From Oscillibacter sp. (GTDB taxonomy: Bacteria; Bacillota; Clostridia; Oscillospirales; Oscillospiraceae), in the NCBI GenBank assembly GCA_022795445.1, contig JAAWGR010000002.1:1-64000 (forward strand): DNA of 64,000 nucleotides, in the 5' to 3' direction. The stretch's first letter is position 1. Every line of letters starts with the position of its first letter. The position numbers were made by a program, and so were the translations under genes. The notes beneath the pieces are model-generated. The model made no database searches and had not been told where the DNA came from. It saw only the letters and a list, made by a program, of their open reading frames with translations. Shown one piece after another: positions 16,487-25,174 of the stretch.

Positions 16487-17232
16487 ACAATTTCCTCCTT
16501 CCGAAACACCGGGCCATCCTTACAGACCCGACGGGGGCCGTTTTTCGTCGGGATGGAGCAGCCTACACAGGCCCCAAAGCCGCATGCCATCCGGGCCTCA
16601 AAGCTGAACTGCCCGCCGGTGATCTGGGGCAGGTCACAGACCGCTTTCAGCATAGGCGCCGGGCCGCAGGCCATCACATAATGACAGTCTGGAAGCATCT
16701 TTTCCAACACGTCCGTCACAAGGCCCTTCGTTCCCAAGCTTCCATCCTCCGTGGCAACCAGAACGCGGTAGCCCATAATCACCCAATCGCCTGTATAGAG
16801 AATACGCGCCTGCTCCTCAGAGGCAAAGCCCACCACAATGGCGCGAATGCCCACGCCCGCTTCCTCCATGCACCGCGCCAGGCCATACAGCGGCGCAATG
16901 CCGATGCCGCCGCCAACCAGAACTGCGTGTTTCCCCTTCGCTGCCTGGACATCAAAGCCGTTGCCCAAACCGGTCAGAATATCCAGCTTTGTTCCCACGG
17001 GCATATGGATCAGATTTCGTGTTCCTTCACCAGCCTCTTTGACCAGCAGCTCCAGACCCTCCTCCCACCACTCATGAACGGAAATTGGACGGCGGAGAAA
17101 TTTTCCCGGCAATTCGATATTCACAAACTGTCCCGGCGCGGTAATGCCCGAGGCGTCGCCCACCAGCCGCAGCATCCAGAGACCGCCTCCCCAATTCCGG
17201 GTCTGTTCCAACGTAAAAATACCCCGCTTCAT
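16480..17232 (-). CDS. pyrK: Dihydroorotate dehydrogenase electron-transfer subunit
   Basis: 250 residues. Ferredoxin-reductase-like FAD domain (RRPISVH near residue 47), NAD-binding VLVGGGIGIAPLYGL near 105, and a C-terminal 2Fe-2S site with Cys in CGFGACVGC plus a later Cys (RRVCKDG). Overlaps pyrC by 4 bases. Confidence 0.96.
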   Translation of the reverse strand: MKRGIFTLEQTRNWGGGLWMLRLVGDASGITAPGQFVNIELPGKFLRRPISVHEWWEEGLELLVKEAGEGTRNLIHMPVGTKLDILTGLGNGFDVQAAKGKHAVLVGGGIGIAPLYGLARCMEEAGVGIRAIVVGFASEEQARILYTGDWVIMGYRVLVATEDGSLGTKGLVTDVLEKMLPDCHYVMACGPAPMLKAVCDLPQITGGQFSFEARMACGFGACVGCSIPTKNGPRRVCKDGPVFRKEEIVW

Positions 17233-18503
17233 TCCGCGTCCTCCTGATAAACAATTTTCCCGCCGCAGACGGTCATATACACAGCCGCGTCAACCTTCCA
17301 GCCGTCGAAAGGGGTGGAGCGGCCCATAGACCGGAAATTGCTGCTGTTGATTACATGAGAGCGTTCCAAATCCAACACCGTTAGGTCAGCAGGCTGACCC
17401 TCCGCAATTTCTCCGCCTGGCAGATGGAACAAGCGGCGGGGATTGGCACATAGGGCGTTCAGCAGTGTTTCCAAGGGTACGATGCCCGGTTTGACCAACT
17501 TTGTATATAGTACCGGGAACGCTGTTTCCAAGCCAACGATGCCGTTCAGGCTCCTGCGCAGCCCTCCGGCCTTTTCGGCCGCAGAGTGCGGAGCGTGGTC
17601 CGTGGCGATGCAGTCAACCGTGCCATCCATCAGCGCCTCCACTAAGGCGTCACGGTCAGCGGCCGTGCGGATGGGCGGATTCATCTTAAACCGTCCATCG
17701 TCCTGGAGGTCGCTGTCGCACAGCAGCAGGTAGTGCGGGGCCGTCTCGCAGGAGACTGGAAGCCCGTCCGCTTTGGCGGCGCGGATCAGGCAGATGCTCT
17801 CTTTGGTGGAAACATGGCAGACGTGGTAACGGCAACCGGTTTCCCGCACCAGCTGGATGTCCCGTTCCACCTGCCGCCACTCGCTGGCAGGGTCATTGCC
17901 GGGCAGGTTGTGCCGCTGGGCGTATGCGCCGTCGTGGACGCGCCAGCCGGCGGTAAGGAGACTTTCGTCCTCGCAGTGGGCAACGATGGGTTTCCCCAGG
18001 GTTTTCGCACGTTCCATAGCTTGGCGCATCCGTTCTTCGGATTGCACGCCCCGCCCGTCGTCGGACCAGCCGCAGACATAGGGGGCCATAGCAGCAAAGT
18101 CGGCCAGTGTTTCCCCCTTTTCACCCCGGGTAATGGCCCCATAGGGATAGACATGGACGTTGGCGGTCTTTTCGATGGCGTCCATCTGTATTTGCAGGGA
18201 TTCCAGACAATCTGGCACAGGTTTGAGATTCGGCATGGCACATACGGCGGTATAACCGCCTGCTGCTGCTGCGGCAGTACCGGAGGCAATCGTTTCCTTA
18301 TAAGAAAAGCCAGGCTGTCGAAGATGGACGTGGACATCGACAAAACCTGGAACAATCAAATGGTTATGCAATTCAATTACAGCTCCGCCGTCTCGAGAAA
18401 GGGAGGAGGAAATGGAAATAATACGGCCTTCGGAAATAGCCAATTCCACAGGCTGTCGTTTTCCATCCCGCAGGACGGCCCCACCGGTCAGCAGCAGTTT
18501 CAT
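17229..18503 (-). CDS. pyrC: Dihydroorotase
   Basis: 424 residues, class I amidohydrolase barrel. Metal-binding DVHVHLRQPG near residue 57, conserved AHCED near 175, CHVSTKES near 228 and the CIATDHAPH segment near 300. It cyclises carbamoyl aspartate to dihydroorotate. It is the first gene of the pyr operon; only about 28 bases separate the predicted start point from the ATG, so there is no room for a PyrR attenuator. Confidence 0.96.
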   Translation of the reverse strand: MKLLLTGGAVLRDGKRQPVELAISEGRIISISSSLSRDGGAVIELHNHLIVPGFVDVHVHLRQPGFSYKETIASGTAAAAAGGYTAVCAMPNLKPVPDCLESLQIQMDAIEKTANVHVYPYGAITRGEKGETLADFAAMAPYVCGWSDDGRGVQSEERMRQAMERAKTLGKPIVAHCEDESLLTAGWRVHDGAYAQRHNLPGNDPASEWRQVERDIQLVRETGCRYHVCHVSTKESICLIRAAKADGLPVSCETAPHYLLLCDSDLQDDGRFKMNPPIRTAADRDALVEALMDGTVDCIATDHAPHSAAEKAGGLRRSLNGIVGLETAFPVLYTKLVKPGIVPLETLLNALCANPRRLFHLPGGEIAEGQPADLTVLDLERSHVINSSNFRSMGRSTPFDGWKVDAAVYMTVCGGKIVYQEDAE

Positions 18504-18537
18504 ATACGCGACTCCTTATCTTGAAATGTTTCTGTTA

Positions 18538-18566
18538 ATATTACTGGAAAACAGCCTGTCTGTCAA
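18538..18566 (-). promoter_or_regulatory. pyr operon promoter
   Basis: Minus strand: TTGACA (18561-18566), 17-bp spacer, TAATAT (18538-18543). The leader to pyrC is very short and holds no terminator/antiterminator structure. Confidence 0.75.
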
Positions 18567-18720
18567 GAGGGTACTGCGCATAGAATTTGATCATTATTAC
18601 GCATGATCGCTCCCCATTTCGACACGCCTCTTTAAACCGCTCCCCAAACGGCATATGACTTGGCCGGAACGCCGTTTGCTTGCTTTTCAGGGTTTTTCTT
18701 CGCTTCTTTTCGCGCTGGGC

Positions 18721-18748
18721 TTGACAGATATTCAGAAAATGGTAAAAT
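18721..18748 (+). promoter_or_regulatory. Promoter of the hybrid histidine kinase
   Basis: TTGACA (18721-18726), 16-bp spacer, TAAAAT (18743-18748), about 40 bases before the ATG. It is divergent from the pyr promoter. Confidence 0.65.
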
Positions 18749-18790
18749 TTATAATGAATCTTATGCTGCAAACGGGACAGGAGGGCTTTT

Positions 18791-20893
18791 ATGCAGAGAC
18801 AGGAGTGGAAGGACCAACATTCATTAACCCTCAGCGAACAAACTTTCCCAATTCTTGAACAGATCACCGCGGGAATGCCCGGCGGTTTCTTCATTTATCA
18901 TGCCGATGGGGATGAGCATTTGATCTATGCCAACCAGGCGCTGATTCAGATATATGGCTGTGAGAGCTTAGAGGAATTTCAAGATTACACCGGTTACACC
19001 TTTCCTGGGTTAGTTCACCCGGAAGATCTGGAAGTAACGGAACAAAGCATTGAACAGCAGATTTTTACTTGCAGTAAAGGCCTGGACTATGTGGAATACC
19101 GCATTATACGAAAAGACGGCGCAATCCGATGGATTGAGGACTATGGGCATTTTGTTCATACAGAACTCTATGGCGATATCTTTTACGTTTTCGTAGAAGA
19201 CGCCACAGAAAAGCATTTCAAAGCCATCGACGACGCCCACACGGCCCAGCTGGCTCAAGAGCGGTTAGAAGCCCTGGAAGCGCTTGAGCATGAGACCACA
19301 GCGCTGAAATTGGTACACGAGATTCTAAGCTCAGGCATGTGGACGATGGAATTTGACCAGCAGGGACAAATGGTCAGCGTTTTTTGGAGCCAAGACTTCC
19401 GAACCATGATCGGTTATCAGGATGAGCAGGACTTCCCCAACGTTCTCTCCTCCTGGTCGGACCTGCTCCACCCTGAAGACCACGACCGAGTGCTGAAGCA
19501 GTATTATGCCGCGATTGACGACTATACGGGTAAAAGCCTCTACAATGTAGAGTATCGTCTCCTCACAAAGGACCGCGGCTACCGCTGGTTTCGTGCCACG
19601 GGCAAGCTCTCCCGGCGGGCGGACGGTACACCGATTACCTACGTAGGCATGTTTGTGGATATCACCGAGCACAAAGAAACCGACGAGAAACTCCAGAAAC
19701 AGCACCAGCTTTTGGAGGAAGCGTTGGAAAAGGCTCAGCGAGCCTCCCGGGCTAAAACCATGTTCCTCAATAACATGTCCCACGACATCCGTACCCCCAT
19801 GAACGCCATTATCGGCTTTACCAATCTGGCCGCTACCCATCTGGACAACCGAGAACTGGTGCAGAACTATCTAAACAAGATTATTGCCTCCTCCAACCAC
19901 CTCCTCAGCCTGATCAATGATGTGTTGGACATGAGCCGTATTGAGAGCGGCAAGGTGGTCATTAATGAAACAACCTGCAACCTGTCTCAAGTCCTGCAAG
20001 ACCTTCCGTCCACAATCCAGGCCAGCCTTAAAGATAAGGGATTGAACTTTCACCTGGATGACAGCGCCCTCATTCATCCCTATGTGGTCTGTGACCAGCT
20101 GCGGCTGAACCAAGTGCTGCTGAATATACTGAGCAACGCAATGAAATTTACGCCCGCCGGCGGGCATATCTCCATCTCCGCCACAGAACGGCCCGGAGAC
20201 CAAGCGGGCACTGCTATTTACGAATTCTGTATTTGCGATACCGGCATCGGTATGGCTCCCGAGTTTATAGAATATATTTTTGAACCCTTTGAACGGGAAC
20301 GGACCTCCACTGTCAGCGGTATCCAAGGCACAGGCTTGGGTATGTCCATTAACAAGAATCTGGCCGAACTGATGCATGGCCAAATTTCCGTAAAGAGCCA
20401 AAAGGGACAAGGCAGTACCTTCATATGCAGTTTCCCCTTTTGCTTCAGCGATGCCCCCAACACGCAGGAGACGTCAGAACCCCCCATTGTGCAGAATCTT
20501 GCCAACTGGCGCCTTCTGCTGGTCGAAGACAATGAGCTGAATCAAGAGATCGCCGTGACAATCCTGGTGGAAGCCGGCTGTACCGTTGATGTAGCTTCAG
20601 ACGGGGCCGAGGCAGTGGAAAAGGTCCAGCATTCCGCGGATGACCCCTATGATCTGATCCTTATGGACATCCAGATGCCTGTGATGGACGGCATTGAAGC
20701 TACAAAAGCCATCCGTGCCTTGACTGACCCAAAGCTGGCCAGCCTGCCCATTGTCGCCATAACCGCCAATGCCTTTGAAGAAGACCGTCAGCGTGTCCTT
20801 TCTGCAGGGATGAATGGCCACTTGGGCAAACCCATTGATGTGGACAAGCTATTTGCCACCTTACAGAATATCCTAGGCGGTACACAAACATGA
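18791..20893 (+). CDS. Hybrid sensor histidine kinase, PAS-PAS-HisKA-HATPase-REC
   Basis: 700 residues, no signal peptide or membrane helix, so cytoplasmic. Two PAS folds (about 20-135 and 165-295, each with HPED and a Y-R-x-x-x-KDG-xx-RW strand), coiled coil, HisKA with phospho-acceptor His331 in MSHDIRTPMN, HATPase with N box NAMKFT and GTGLGM lid, then a receiver domain with Asp626 in LILMDIQMP. No output or HPt domain is attached and no response regulator adjoins, so phosphate must pass to a partner elsewhere. SD AGGAGGG 5 bases before ATG. The signal sensed is unknown. Confidence 0.93.
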   Translation: MQRQEWKDQHSLTLSEQTFPILEQITAGMPGGFFIYHADGDEHLIYANQALIQIYGCESLEEFQDYTGYTFPGLVHPEDLEVTEQSIEQQIFTCSKGLDYVEYRIIRKDGAIRWIEDYGHFVHTELYGDIFYVFVEDATEKHFKAIDDAHTAQLAQERLEALEALEHETTALKLVHEILSSGMWTMEFDQQGQMVSVFWSQDFRTMIGYQDEQDFPNVLSSWSDLLHPEDHDRVLKQYYAAIDDYTGKSLYNVEYRLLTKDRGYRWFRATGKLSRRADGTPITYVGMFVDITEHKETDEKLQKQHQLLEEALEKAQRASRAKTMFLNNMSHDIRTPMNAIIGFTNLAATHLDNRELVQNYLNKIIASSNHLLSLINDVLDMSRIESGKVVINETTCNLSQVLQDLPSTIQASLKDKGLNFHLDDSALIHPYVVCDQLRLNQVLLNILSNAMKFTPAGGHISISATERPGDQAGTAIYEFCICDTGIGMAPEFIEYIFEPFERERTSTVSGIQGTGLGMSINKNLAELMHGQISVKSQKGQGSTFICSFPFCFSDAPNTQETSEPPIVQNLANWRLLLVEDNELNQEIAVTILVEAGCTVDVASDGAEAVEKVQHSADDPYDLILMDIQMPVMDGIEATKAIRALTDPKLASLPIVAITANAFEEDRQRVLSAGMNGHLGKPIDVDKLFATLQNILGGTQT

Positions 20894-20996
20894 TGTATGA
20901 CCACCCGCCCAGAGAAACCAGGACTTCACTGGACATCCGCGGCCGCAAGAAGCGCATGATGGCGGCTGCATAGGCATAAGTAACCGCTGGAAAAAA

Positions 20997-21038
20997 GATA
21001 CCTTGTACGTTTTTTGCACAAGGTATCTTCTATTTTTT
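20997..21038. terminator. Shared terminator between the kinase and the XRE regulator
   Basis: GATACCTTGT (20997-21006) pairs with ACAAGGTATC (21018-21027); a T-run at 21032-21038 on the plus strand and a T-run beyond the other arm on the minus strand make it bidirectional. Confidence 0.85.
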
Positions 21039-21259
21039 TATTTTTGGCTTCTGGGATAAGGCTTTGGGTCATCGGTCAGGCCTGCCAAATAATCCATGCT
21101 GGTGTTCAATACCAGAGCAATGCGCTTGCACTGTTCCAGGGACATACCGCGCTTTCCTGTTTCAATCTTGGAATAATCACTCTGGTCAATCCCTGTCAGC
21201 ATCTGCATCTTAACTTGGGAGAATCCTCGTTCTTTTCGTAAAGCTCTTAATCTGGACAT
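21038..21259 (-). CDS. XRE-family HTH regulator
   Basis: 73 residues, nearly all a single helix-turn-helix (LRKERGFSQVKMQMLTGIDQ, SKIETGKRGMS, LDYLAGLTD-like end). ATG 21259 with SD AGGTGA. It is divergent from a small gene at 21343, and the space between carries a repeated TTGACCTAT that overlaps the neighbour's promoter, so it may repress that gene. Confidence 0.88.
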   Translation of the reverse strand: MSRLRALRKERGFSQVKMQMLTGIDQSDYSKIETGKRGMSLEQCKRIALVLNTSMDYLAGLTDDPKPYPRSQK

Positions 21260-21287
21260 GGCATCACCTGACTAATATTATGGCAAA

Positions 21288-21321
21288 TTGACCTATTGAA
21301 ATTAGGGTTCTTTTGACCTAT
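21288..21321. promoter_or_regulatory. Direct repeats, candidate XRE operator
   Basis: TTGACCTAT occurs at 21288-21296 and 21313-21321, 25 bp apart start to start. The second copy overlaps the -10 of the plus-strand promoter. Confidence 0.45.
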
Positions 21322-21324
21322 AAT
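21296..21324 (+). promoter_or_regulatory. Promoter of the 95-residue gene
   Basis: TTGAAA (21296-21301), 17-bp spacer, TATAAT (21319-21324), 19 bases before the ATG. Confidence 0.7.
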
Positions 21325-21342
21325 AAAAATGAGGTGATCGAA

Positions 21343-21630
21343 ATGGAATATGATATTTTTGAAGAAATGGGTTTTGATCCCAAATTTTTTGATCTTCCCA
21401 AAAACTTATACCAGTTTGCTATTGGGGAAATGGCAGTAAAATACCTGGAAACTCTACACCCAGATAGCATAATACCATTGGCGGAATCAAAAGCCATCGA
21501 ACTGCTTGCCGAAATCAAAGCCATTTTAGAGGATAATACCTTGGAAGACCCCGAGTGCTTCTGCCGGATCTCTGCAATCATCGCAGCGTTCGAGACGAGA
21601 GGCGTCCCAATCAAACGGCACGATTGGTAA
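21343..21630 (+). CDS. Small protein of unknown function, divergent from the XRE regulator
   Basis: 95 residues, acidic, helical, beginning MEYDIFEEMGFDP and rich in Glu/Ile/Leu, ending GVPIKRHDW. The start at 21343 has SD GAGGTGA; the longer in-frame reading from 21313 would begin inside the promoter. There is no signal or membrane segment and no recognised domain. Divergent placement beside an XRE repressor suggests a regulated pair, not a classic co-transcribed toxin-antitoxin. Confidence 0.65.
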   Translation: MEYDIFEEMGFDPKFFDLPKNLYQFAIGEMAVKYLETLHPDSIIPLAESKAIELLAEIKAILEDNTLEDPECFCRISAIIAAFETRGVPIKRHDW

Positions 21631-21681
21631 ACAAAAGGACCGCATGGCTTATATTTTTGGTGATGATTTTCAGAATTGCTC

Positions 21682-21710
21682 TTGACCTTCCGGTAGAAAT
21701 CCAGTAAAAT
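21682..21710 (+). promoter_or_regulatory. Promoter of the radical SAM gene
   Basis: TTGACC (21682-21687), 17-bp spacer, TAAAAT (21705-21710). Confidence 0.65.
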
Positions 21711-21793
21711 AGAAGTGTTGCCATAGAACCGAAACGGCGCTTCCGCTGTTTTTCATAGTCCCTATCACCATTTGAACGAAAGGCCGAGAACTC

Positions 21794-22681
21794 ATGAAAC
21801 ATCCCTATAAAACCCGTGAGGGCGGTGCGACTGTCACGATCTTCGTTCCCTACGACTGCAAAAACCACTGCCCCTTCTGCATCAACAAAGGCGAATACGC
21901 GGACCTGACCGGTTTTTCCGCCGAAAAAATTTGCCGGAGCATCCGGCGGATGGACGCTATTACGCCTTACTGCGACTTCGTATTTACCGGCGGGGAACCC
22001 TTCGCGGATCTAAAAATCCTCCAGCAGATGCTGGACGAGATTCCAACCACCCATAAGGTCTATATCAACACCACCCTCCCCGTTTCCGAGCACCAGTCCG
22101 AGGAAGACATCCTGGCATTCGCGGAGAAAAACAAACATAAAATCACCTGCATCAATGTCTCCCGCCATATGCAGAAGTTTGTCGTCGAATCCAACGACGG
22201 GCTGCTTGCCCGCCTCCCAGTGCCCTTTCGGGTGAACTGCGTGCTTTACAAGGATTATCCCGCCAAGGACCTTGTGCCCTACCTGGAACGCTTCCGCAAG
22301 GTACCTGGCGCGTCCATCCAGTTCCGGTTTGACTACACCGCTACCACTCCAGAAAATCTCTATGAGGAGAAAGACGACAAAATTTTACAGGATTTGAAGC
22401 AAATTGCCCGCTACACCGGCCTGGATGGCTGCCGGATGCGCTGTGGCTTCCACTTCGATTACCACGGCATGGAGCTAACGTATCACAAAACGCTGCCCTA
22501 TTCTACCATCGTCGAAACGGACCCCGCAAACGGCGTCATCTACGATATCCTGTATGATATCCTCATTAAGCAGAACGGCGACATCCACAGCGACTGGGAT
22601 GGTACGCCCCTGGACGTAGACGCTTATGCGCGTGTGGTTTTCGAGCCTTATGATCTGAAGTGGCTGGCAAAAATCGCATGA
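21794..22681 (+). CDS. Radical SAM protein of unknown substrate
   Basis: 295 residues. Cys22, Cys26 and Cys29 (DCKNHCPFC) form the CxxxCxxC 4Fe-4S site; FTGGEPF near residue 72 is the SAM-binding GGE motif. No SPASM or other auxiliary Cys cluster is evident, though Cys residues occur near 215-222. The C-terminal DGTPLDVDAYARVVF region is conserved-looking but not recognised. Single-gene unit between its own promoter and a terminator. Relatives are often annotated only as radical SAM proteins. Confidence 0.85.
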   Translation: MKHPYKTREGGATVTIFVPYDCKNHCPFCINKGEYADLTGFSAEKICRSIRRMDAITPYCDFVFTGGEPFADLKILQQMLDEIPTTHKVYINTTLPVSEHQSEEDILAFAEKNKHKITCINVSRHMQKFVVESNDGLLARLPVPFRVNCVLYKDYPAKDLVPYLERFRKVPGASIQFRFDYTATTPENLYEEKDDKILQDLKQIARYTGLDGCRMRCGFHFDYHGMELTYHKTLPYSTIVETDPANGVIYDILYDILIKQNGDIHSDWDGTPLDVDAYARVVFEPYDLKWLAKIA

Positions 22682-22683
22682 GA

Positions 22684-22712
22684 AAAGCGGCGGGTATCCC
22701 GCCGCTTTTTTA
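22684..22712 (+). terminator. Terminator of the radical SAM gene
   Basis: AAAGCGGCGGG / CCCGCCGCTTT with a 3-base loop and a T-run; the ispE SD follows immediately. Confidence 0.8.
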
Positions 22713-22725
22713 GGAGGCAACAGCA

Positions 22726-23592
22726 ATGAACGAACAATCCGCACCCGCAAAAGTCAATTTAGCTCTGGATATCCTGCGCCGCCGTCCCGATGGGTACCAT
22801 GATATGCGCATGATCATGCAGTCCGTTTCCCTTTGCGACAACGTTTCCCTCTCGGAGACCGCAGGCGGCTTCATCCTCCACGCAGAAGGCTTTATCCCAC
22901 CAACAGACAAAAAAACGCTGGAACAACAGGCCGTCGAGGCCTTTTTCCAGGCGCTGGGGACACCCGCGCCTGGATTGGTGGTGGAACTGCATAAAATCAT
23001 CCCTTCTTTCGCCGGTTTGGGCGGAGGCAGCTCGGATGTTGCGGCACTGCTGCGGCTGCTCCGGTCGCGCTACGCCCCAGGGATGCCGTTTTACGAGCTG
23101 GAACGCATCGGCTTGCAGGTAGGCAGTGATGTGCCATTCTGCCTGCGGGGCGGCACTGCCCTGGTCCAGGGCCGCGGGGAAGTCCTGTCAGACCTGCCGG
23201 ACCTGCCGGATTGCCGCATTTTGATCTGCAAACCAGACTTCGACCTCCCAACGGCCCGGATGTTTGCCCGGGTAACCCCTGGCGTGTGGCCAGAACAGCC
23301 GGACATCGACGGCATGGTCTCCGCCCTGGCGGGTGGAGATTTGGAAGGTGTTGCGCGGCGGTTGTCCAATGTGTTCAAATTCTCTCTCCCAGCCCCTTCT
23401 CGGGTGATGATCGAGGATATCAAAGATGTGCTCATCCGCTGCGGCGCGTTAGGCGCGGTGATGTCCGGTTCCGGGCCAGCGGTGCTGGGGCTGTTTCGCC
23501 CCGACGTGGACACAGAACGTCCTATGGGCATCCTGAAACGGCGCTATAACCAAGTCTTCCTCGCACGGCCCATTCCACGGTACGGTACATAA
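22726..23592 (+). CDS. ispE: 4-diphosphocytidyl-2-C-methyl-D-erythritol kinase
   Basis: 288 residues, GHMP kinase fold: N-terminal PAKVNLALDILRRRPDGYHD (the PAKINL-xL motif), ATP loop FAGLGGGSSDVAA near residue 97, and C-terminal GAVMSGSGPAVLGLF. Phosphorylates CDP-ME in the non-mevalonate isoprenoid pathway. SD AGGAGG. It follows the radical SAM terminator closely, so some read-through is probable. Confidence 0.96.
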   Translation: MNEQSAPAKVNLALDILRRRPDGYHDMRMIMQSVSLCDNVSLSETAGGFILHAEGFIPPTDKKTLEQQAVEAFFQALGTPAPGLVVELHKIIPSFAGLGGGSSDVAALLRLLRSRYAPGMPFYELERIGLQVGSDVPFCLRGGTALVQGRGEVLSDLPDLPDCRILICKPDFDLPTARMFARVTPGVWPEQPDIDGMVSALAGGDLEGVARRLSNVFKFSLPAPSRVMIEDIKDVLIRCGALGAVMSGSGPAVLGLFRPDVDTERPMGILKRRYNQVFLARPIPRYGT

Positions 23593-23599
23593 ACATAAT

Positions 23600-23632
23600 C
23601 CCCCGCAAATGGAAACAGCCCATCTGCGGGGG
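23600..23632. terminator. Shared terminator between ispE and pfkA
   Basis: CCCCCGCAaATGG pairs with CCATcTGCGGGGG; convergent genes lie on both sides (pfkA stop at 23641). Confidence 0.75.
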
Positions 23633-23640
23633 TGTCTCAT

Positions 23641-24654
23641 TTAATAATCGCCTTCCTGACGGTTGGTAAGGGATTCCAAGATCTGGTAACGCTCCATCTG
23701 GAAGTTCTTCTTCATTTGCAGCGCTTCCTCCATCACCATCCGCACAAGGCAGCCGTTCTGGACGCCGATGATGCTGTGTTCCGCACCCTCGATCAGGGTC
23801 ATAACAGCCTCATAACCCATGCGGCTGGCGGTCTCGCGGTCCCGGGCGCTGGGGGAACCGCCCCGCTGGATGTGCCCCAGAACAGTCACACGCGGGTCAA
23901 TGCCGATCTCTTTCTGGATACGGTCGCCAATCTCCATGGCGCTGCCTGCGCCCTCGGCGACAACCACCATATAATGGGTTGTACCCGCCAGGCGGGCCCG
24001 GCGGATTTTTTCCACGATGTCCCGCTCGAAGTCCACTTCCCGCTCAGGGATCAATACCGCCGTCGCACCAATGGCAATGCCGACATAAAGCGCCAGATAG
24101 CCCGCATGGCGGCCCATGACTTCCACCACGGAGCAGCGCTCGTGGGACTGCATGGTATCCCGCAGCTTATCGATGCACTCAATCGCTGTGTTGCAGGCAG
24201 TGTCGAAACCAATGGTGTAGTGGGAGCAGCCAATATCGTTGTCGATGGTTGCCGGGACACCGACGACGCGGAGGGACATGCCCTTCTCCTCCGCTTGGCG
24301 AGAGATGGCCAGCGCACCGCGGAAGGTTCCGTCACCGCCGATGGCGACGATGCCGTCCAGCCCCAGGAGCTTACAGGTATTCAGGGCCTTGTTGCGCCCC
24401 GCCTCCTCCATGAACTCCAAGCTCCGTGCCGTATACAGTATTGTACCGCCCTTATTGATAATATGACTGACGCCGGAGGAATCCAGCAGGACGAAATCGC
24501 TGTTAATCAGGCCATTCCAGCCCCGGCGGATGCCCACACATTTTACGCCGTTACTGCTGGCTGTCCGGACGACTGCCCGTACCGCCGCGTTCATTCCTGG
24601 TGCGTCGCCGCCGCTTGTCAGCACGCCGATGCGCTTCATTTTTTTGCCTTCCAT
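23641..24654 (-). CDS. pfkA: ATP-dependent 6-phosphofructokinase
   Basis: 337 residues. ATP site LTSGGDAPGMNAAVRAV and GGDGTFRGAL; fructose-6-phosphate site TIDNDI, MGRHAGYLAL and HIQRGGSPSARDR. The Gly in GGDGT favours ATP over pyrophosphate as donor. ATG 24654 has SD AGGAGGG at 9 bases; a second Met five codons on (MKRIGVL) is the usual family start. Own strong promoter. Confidence 0.96.
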   Translation of the reverse strand: MEGKKMKRIGVLTSGGDAPGMNAAVRAVVRTASSNGVKCVGIRRGWNGLINSDFVLLDSSGVSHIINKGGTILYTARSLEFMEEAGRNKALNTCKLLGLDGIVAIGGDGTFRGALAISRQAEEKGMSLRVVGVPATIDNDIGCSHYTIGFDTACNTAIECIDKLRDTMQSHERCSVVEVMGRHAGYLALYVGIAIGATAVLIPEREVDFERDIVEKIRRARLAGTTHYMVVVAEGAGSAMEIGDRIQKEIGIDPRVTVLGHIQRGGSPSARDRETASRMGYEAVMTLIEGAEHSIIGVQNGCLVRMVMEEALQMKKNFQMERYQILESLTNRQEGDY

Positions 24655-24740
24655 ATGTATTCGCCCTCCTCAATTATCCGGACGGTCCCGCTGCGCAGAA
24701 CCTGCCACATTCTTTTCTGGGTAAACGATTGCTTTCGTAA

Positions 24741-24769
24741 ATCATACCGCTTTCAGGGAATTCTGTCAA
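24741..24769 (-). promoter_or_regulatory. pfkA promoter
   Basis: Minus strand: TTGACA (24764-24769), 17-bp spacer, TATGAT (24741-24746). Confidence 0.8.
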
Positions 24770-24847
24770 GAGGATGTGGTTACAAACACGCCGCTTCTTT
24801 CTCTATGGAAATCCAGCGGTTTTGCACAGCTCCCCATCGCCATATCC

Positions 24848-25174
24848 TTAAAATACCATCTGTACCAGCAGCATATAGCACAGCGTTCCGCCCGCGATGG
24901 AAAGCAGCATCTGCCGCTTCCAGAGGTGCAGGGCGGCTACGGCGGCAATCGCAATAGCTTCTGGAACCCCATGACTTCCGGAAAATAGGCTCACATCCTT
25001 CAGGCAGTACACCACTAACAGGCCAAACACTGCCGATGGCAGCACCTTGCCCAAATATTGGACGTACTTGGGCGTCGGCTTCCCGGCAGGGAACAACAGG
25101 AACGGGAGGAAACGGGTCAGCAATGTCCCAAAAACCACCATACTGATGGTGATCATTTGCTGTTGCAAGGTCAT
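24848..25174 (-). CDS. azlD: AzlD-family branched-chain amino acid export subunit
   Basis: 108 residues, three or four membrane helices ([20 protein letters not shown], then [19 protein letters not shown]). Pairs with AzlC to form an amino acid exporter. Start ATG 25174 overlaps the azlC stop as ATGA; the longer frame upstream lies inside azlC. Confidence 0.9.
   Translation of the reverse strand: MTLQQQMITISMVVFGTLLTRFLPFLLFPAGKPTPKYVQYLGKVLPSAVFGLLVVYCLKDVSLFSGSHGVPEAIAIAAVAALHLWKRQMLLSIAGGTLCYMLLVQMVF

Noticed and set aside
18504-18570. PyrR attenuator before pyrC
   Set aside because: The leader from the assigned promoter is under 30 bases, with no terminator hairpin.
20889-20973. 27-codon ORF overlapping the histidine kinase stop
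   Set aside because: It overlaps the stop as ATGA but is short, basic and has no conserved-looking content; too weak to call.
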